Below, piece by piece: positions 6,702 to 8,294 of a DNA stretch of 8,294 bases. Source of the DNA: Desulfobacteraceae bacterium (GTDB lineage: Bacteria; Desulfobacterota; Desulfobacteria; Desulfobacterales; Desulfosalsimonadaceae). Within the stretch, counting starts at the first letter, position 1. Every line of letters starts with the position of its first letter. The notes under the pieces were generated by a model. It was given only the letters and a program-made list of their open reading frames with translations. It was not told the DNA's origin and searched no databases. The translations under genes were made by a program, and so were the position numbers. The stretch is taken from the NCBI GenBank assembly GCA_011389605.1, contig JAABTZ010000116.1:1-8294 (forward strand), read 5' to 3'.

Positions 6702-6857
6702 TTGATGGCACCGTAAAAAGTCCAATATCTGCGTTACGCGCGATTTTTCAGAATTTCACGTACGGCTAAGTACGCTGCATTCTTCAAAACCGCGCAAGCC
6801 TTGATCTTGAACTTTTTACGGCCCCATCTGAAATCAGACTTTTTACGAGTGCATCAA
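6702..6857 (+). mobile_element. 156-bp foldback (MITE-like) element, copy A
   Basis: Outer ends TTGATG...CGTAAAAAGTC (6702-6722) and GACTTTTTACG...CATCAA (6837-6857) are inverted repeats, matching at 17 of 21 positions. A second inner inverted arm (6809-6828, ACTTTTTACGG...CCATC) pairs better with the left end. The interior also folds on itself around GGCTAA (6761-6766). Copy A and the reverse complement of copy B (8139-8294) have the same length; the first ~125 bp differ at only two positions and the last ~30 bp at about seven. No protein is encoded. Flanks show GTG on both sides, or TCAAGTGTT (6695-6703 and 6854-6862) if read as a 9-bp direct repeat. Its right end supplies the stop codon of the VanZ-like gene. 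Confidence 0.85.
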
Positions 6858-7804
6858 GTGTTAGGTGCCATCAGCATTATATTGTCTATAAACAGGGTCA
6901 GAGGCTGCGTTGGACGCGTTACAAAAAAACCAATGCTCTGGATAAGGCTCATGTCCATTTGCCGGCTTGAGGGAGCCTGGTGCACGTCTGCCAGGGGGAT
7001 GATCACGGCGGACCATCTTTGGGGAGCAAGGCAGAAGGATTTGTTAAAACGGTCCGTGTACAGCTGCCCGGCTCCGGTCTCATGCTCCCGGTCATGAATC
7101 CGCACAGTCAGGCTAACGGGAAAATCCTGCGGATTATAGGCATGGAATTTAAACCAGGAGAAGGACTTCCAGTTGCGGGGCATGTATGTCAGAAAAATGC
7201 CGGAATAGGTATCGGTGCCGAGCCCGAGTTTAAGACTTTTTGTCCCGCTAAAGGCCTTTTGGGCAGTGATCTGGTATTTTGCTGTATCGCTTTGAAACCT
7301 GTCGGTTTCAAACGGGGTTTCAAAATCAGCCAGAACCGGAAACTGCCTTCCGGCGATTACCTCATCAGATAAGGACCGTATGAGCGGCCATAAAGCAAGG
7401 GCAACCAGGCATGCAACTGCGGCATGAAGCATCAGGTGTTTTCCTGTTTTTCCAAGGTTTTTCAAAGATACGCAAGCCCCCATGCCTGCAAGGTTGATCA
7501 CCATGTCAAAAAAAGAGGCGGTTCTTCCGGAAATCAGGGTTTGTAAAAGTTCCGTGGTCCCGCCTGCTGCCAGGGCGATGGCTGCAAACACAAATGCCTG
7601 CCACTCTATTGGCTTGCGTGATAAGCCCGGCAGGAAAGTATAAACCAGGTGCCCTGCAAGGAAAAACAGGCCTGCATGACCCAGATTCCAGAGTTGCCCG
7701 GAGGATCTAAGCCCGGGAGGGGATGATCCTGAAGGCATAAACATTGCGGCAGCACCTGCTGCAAAGATGACCAGATAGAGATAGTCGCGTTTTTTAAGAG
7801 TCAT
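6854..7804 (-). CDS. VanZ-like membrane protein fused to a C-terminal jelly-roll (carbohydrate-binding-like) domain
   Basis: 316 residues from ATG 7802-7804, preceded by AAGG nine bases upstream. An in-frame TTG at 7829-7831 would add nine residues but has a poorer ribosome binding site. Four membrane segments (~9-24, 39-57, 69-87, 124-143) carry the VanZ pattern: 'LGHAGLFFLAGHLVY' (41-55), 'TELLQTLISGRTASFFDMVINLAGMGA' (84-110). A ~165-residue C-terminal domain (~153-311) starts 'FPVLADFETPF' and ends 'LTLFIDNIMLM', the edges of CBM-like galactose-binding jelly rolls, and would lie outside the membrane. VanZ-family genes occur in exosortase/polysaccharide loci (recalled); a molecular function is not established. 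The stop TGA lies inside the end of foldback copy A. Copies A and B enclose the gene. Confidence 0.85.
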   Translation of the reverse strand: MTLKKRDYLYLVIFAAGAAAMFMPSGSSPPGLRSSGQLWNLGHAGLFFLAGHLVYTFLPGLSRKPIEWQAFVFAAIALAAGGTTELLQTLISGRTASFFDMVINLAGMGACVSLKNLGKTGKHLMLHAAVACLVALALWPLIRSLSDEVIAGRQFPVLADFETPFETDRFQSDTAKYQITAQKAFSGTKSLKLGLGTDTYSGIFLTYMPRNWKSFSWFKFHAYNPQDFPVSLTVRIHDREHETGAGQLYTDRFNKSFCLAPQRWSAVIIPLADVHQAPSSRQMDMSLIQSIGFFVTRPTQPLTLFIDNIMLMAPNT

Positions 7805-7835
7805 AAGCAGCTGCCTTTCCGGGGTTAACAATACC

Positions 7836-7878
7836 GACTTTCTACGAGTTTGTCAGGATTGATGAAATCGTAAAAATC
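7836..7878. repeat. Pair of degenerate foldback-element ends, head to head
   Basis: GACTTTCTACGAGT...GTCA (7836-7855) resembles the right end of copy A. After GGA it is followed by TTGATGAAATCGTAAAAATC (7859-7878), which resembles the opposite end. The two are inverted relative to each other, as expected where two elements abutted or where one was almost wholly deleted. It sits about 30-75 bp upstream of the VanZ-like start. Confidence 0.5.
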
Positions 7879-7939
7879 TCTCTATTCCGCCAATGCTGAA
7901 TTTTTGCAAAAAAGCAAATCCGTAAGCTCCCTGGTTGAT

Positions 7940-8025
7940 CGGCGGCACGGAAAAGGAGTTTCCTCGCTCCAGAAGCCTCCTGGAGCCTCAATTTCCGCTC
8001 GGAAACCCACTTTTCCGCATCGCCG
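7940..8025. repeat. 86-bp imperfect palindrome (large hairpin)
   Basis: The outer arms CGGCG...CGGAAAAGGAGTTTCC (7940-7963) and GGAAACCCACTTTTCCG...CGCCG (8001-8025) pair over most of their length. A separate perfect inner hairpin GCTCCAG/CTGGAGC (7966-7986) sits in the loop. It could be a second kind of foldback element or a structured RNA. It is unrelated in sequence to the 156-bp family. Confidence 0.6.
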
Positions 8026-8063
8026 TCAGAGCAGCAATATACAATTTTGTCAGAGCGCATAAA

Positions 8064-8083
8064 AGGATTTCCTTGGAAATCCT
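8064..8083. repeat. Short perfect palindrome, possible weak terminator
   Basis: AGGATTTCC (8064-8072) and GGAAATCCT (8075-8083) are exact inverted repeats with a two-base centre. On the minus strand TTTT follows, on the plus strand AAAA. The AT-rich stem and short U-run make it at best a weak terminator for minus-strand transcription coming from beyond the window. Confidence 0.5.
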
Positions 8084-8138
8084 AAAACTGGTAAAATCGC
8101 CAAACAATAAAAAATAATTTTTTGATCTTACCTAAAAC

Positions 8139-8294
8139 TTGACACTATCGTAAAAAGTCGATTTTCAGATGGTGCCGTAAAAAGTTCAAGATCAAGGCTT
8201 GCGCGATTTTGAAGAATGCAGCGTACTTAGCCGTACGTGAAATTCTGAAAAATCGCGCGTAACGCAGATATTGGACTTTTTACGGTGCCATCAA
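8139..8294 (-). mobile_element. 156-bp foldback (MITE-like) element, copy B, inverted relative to copy A
   Basis: Its minus-strand reading matches copy A end to end. There are two mismatches in the first ~125 bp and about seven in the last ~30 bp, where the TTGACACTATCG end (8139-8150) replaces the TTGATGCACTCG end of copy A. The window stops exactly at the outer TTGATGG end (8294), so the outer flank and any target duplication cannot be checked. The inner flank is CCTAAAAC (8131-8138). Confidence 0.85.

Larger units (their letters stand above)
7879..8138. other. Non-coding, palindrome-rich region upstream of the VanZ-like gene
   Basis: A 260-bp stretch with no supported gene and no convincing promoter. 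It holds the 86-bp foldback at 7940-8025 and the short palindrome at 8064-8083. A 72-codon open frame on the minus strand (7842-8060) overlaps these palindromes and is not believed. Confidence 0.55.

Noticed and set aside
6980..7372. 130-codon plus-strand open frame inside the VanZ-like gene
   Set aside because: It is an antisense shadow of a well-supported gene with recognisable domains and no independent support.
7807..7820. GG-N10-GC match (sigma-54-like) just before the VanZ-like start
   Set aside because: The GC would lie three bases from the ATG, and the TGGCAC/TTGC context is missing.
7842..8060. 72-codon minus-strand open frame upstream of the VanZ-like gene
   Set aside because: It is built on the 86-bp palindrome and degenerate repeat ends, and has no recognisable domain or convincing ribosome binding site.
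1..8294. CRISPR array, tRNA, rRNA or transposase gene
   Set aside because: No regularly spaced repeats, no tRNA/rRNA-like sequence and no transposase motif were found on either strand; the foldback copies encode no protein.

Overview
The window looks like part of an extracellular-polysaccharide / cell-surface locus of a Gram-negative bacterium, most likely a deltaproteobacterium of the Desulfobacterales type. That placement is an inference. It rests on an O-antigen-ligase-like protein of the exosortase-A-associated kind, a c-di-GMP-I (GEMM) riboswitch behind a sigma-54-type promoter, a 'GGGGCFI' tail typical of CFI-box proteins, and abundant short foldback repeats. No database search was possible.

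Layout. Positions 1-1969 (+ strand): the 3' part of a polytopic O-antigen ligase/polymerase-like gene, then a membrane-bound family 2 glycosyltransferase 32 bp downstream, probably one operon. Positions 1970-2052: intergenic stretch with a hairpin terminator serving the converging minus-strand gene. Positions 2053-3630 (-): secreted protein with two beta-jelly-roll (lyase/lectin-like) domains. Positions 3735-5690 (-): secreted 651-residue protein with Fn3, an acidic linker, malectin, and three H-type-lectin-like repeats. Positions 5691-5944: its control region, holding a -24/-12 promoter, a GEMM-I aptamer and a hairpin that can bury the ribosome binding site. Positions 6177-6605 (-): small secreted Fn3 protein whose C-terminal CFI-box is cut off next to a repeat remnant. 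Positions 6854-7804 (-): VanZ-like membrane protein fused to a jelly-roll domain. A 156-bp foldback element lies on each side of the VanZ gene in inverted orientation (6702-6857 and 8139-8294); the second ends exactly at the window edge. The stretch 7805-8138 holds only degenerate repeats and palindromes.

How it fits together (inference). The ligase and glycosyltransferase build or modify a surface glycan. The secreted malectin/lectin-like and jelly-roll proteins could bind or trim it. Expression of the large lectin-like protein appears to be tied to c-di-GMP and to sigma-54, the usual logic of matrix and biofilm genes. The most notable unit is the sigma-54 promoter, c-di-GMP riboswitch, ribosome-binding-site hairpin and multi-lectin secreted protein. 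The second most notable is the foldback repeat family, whose copies sit at the very 3' ends of two genes.
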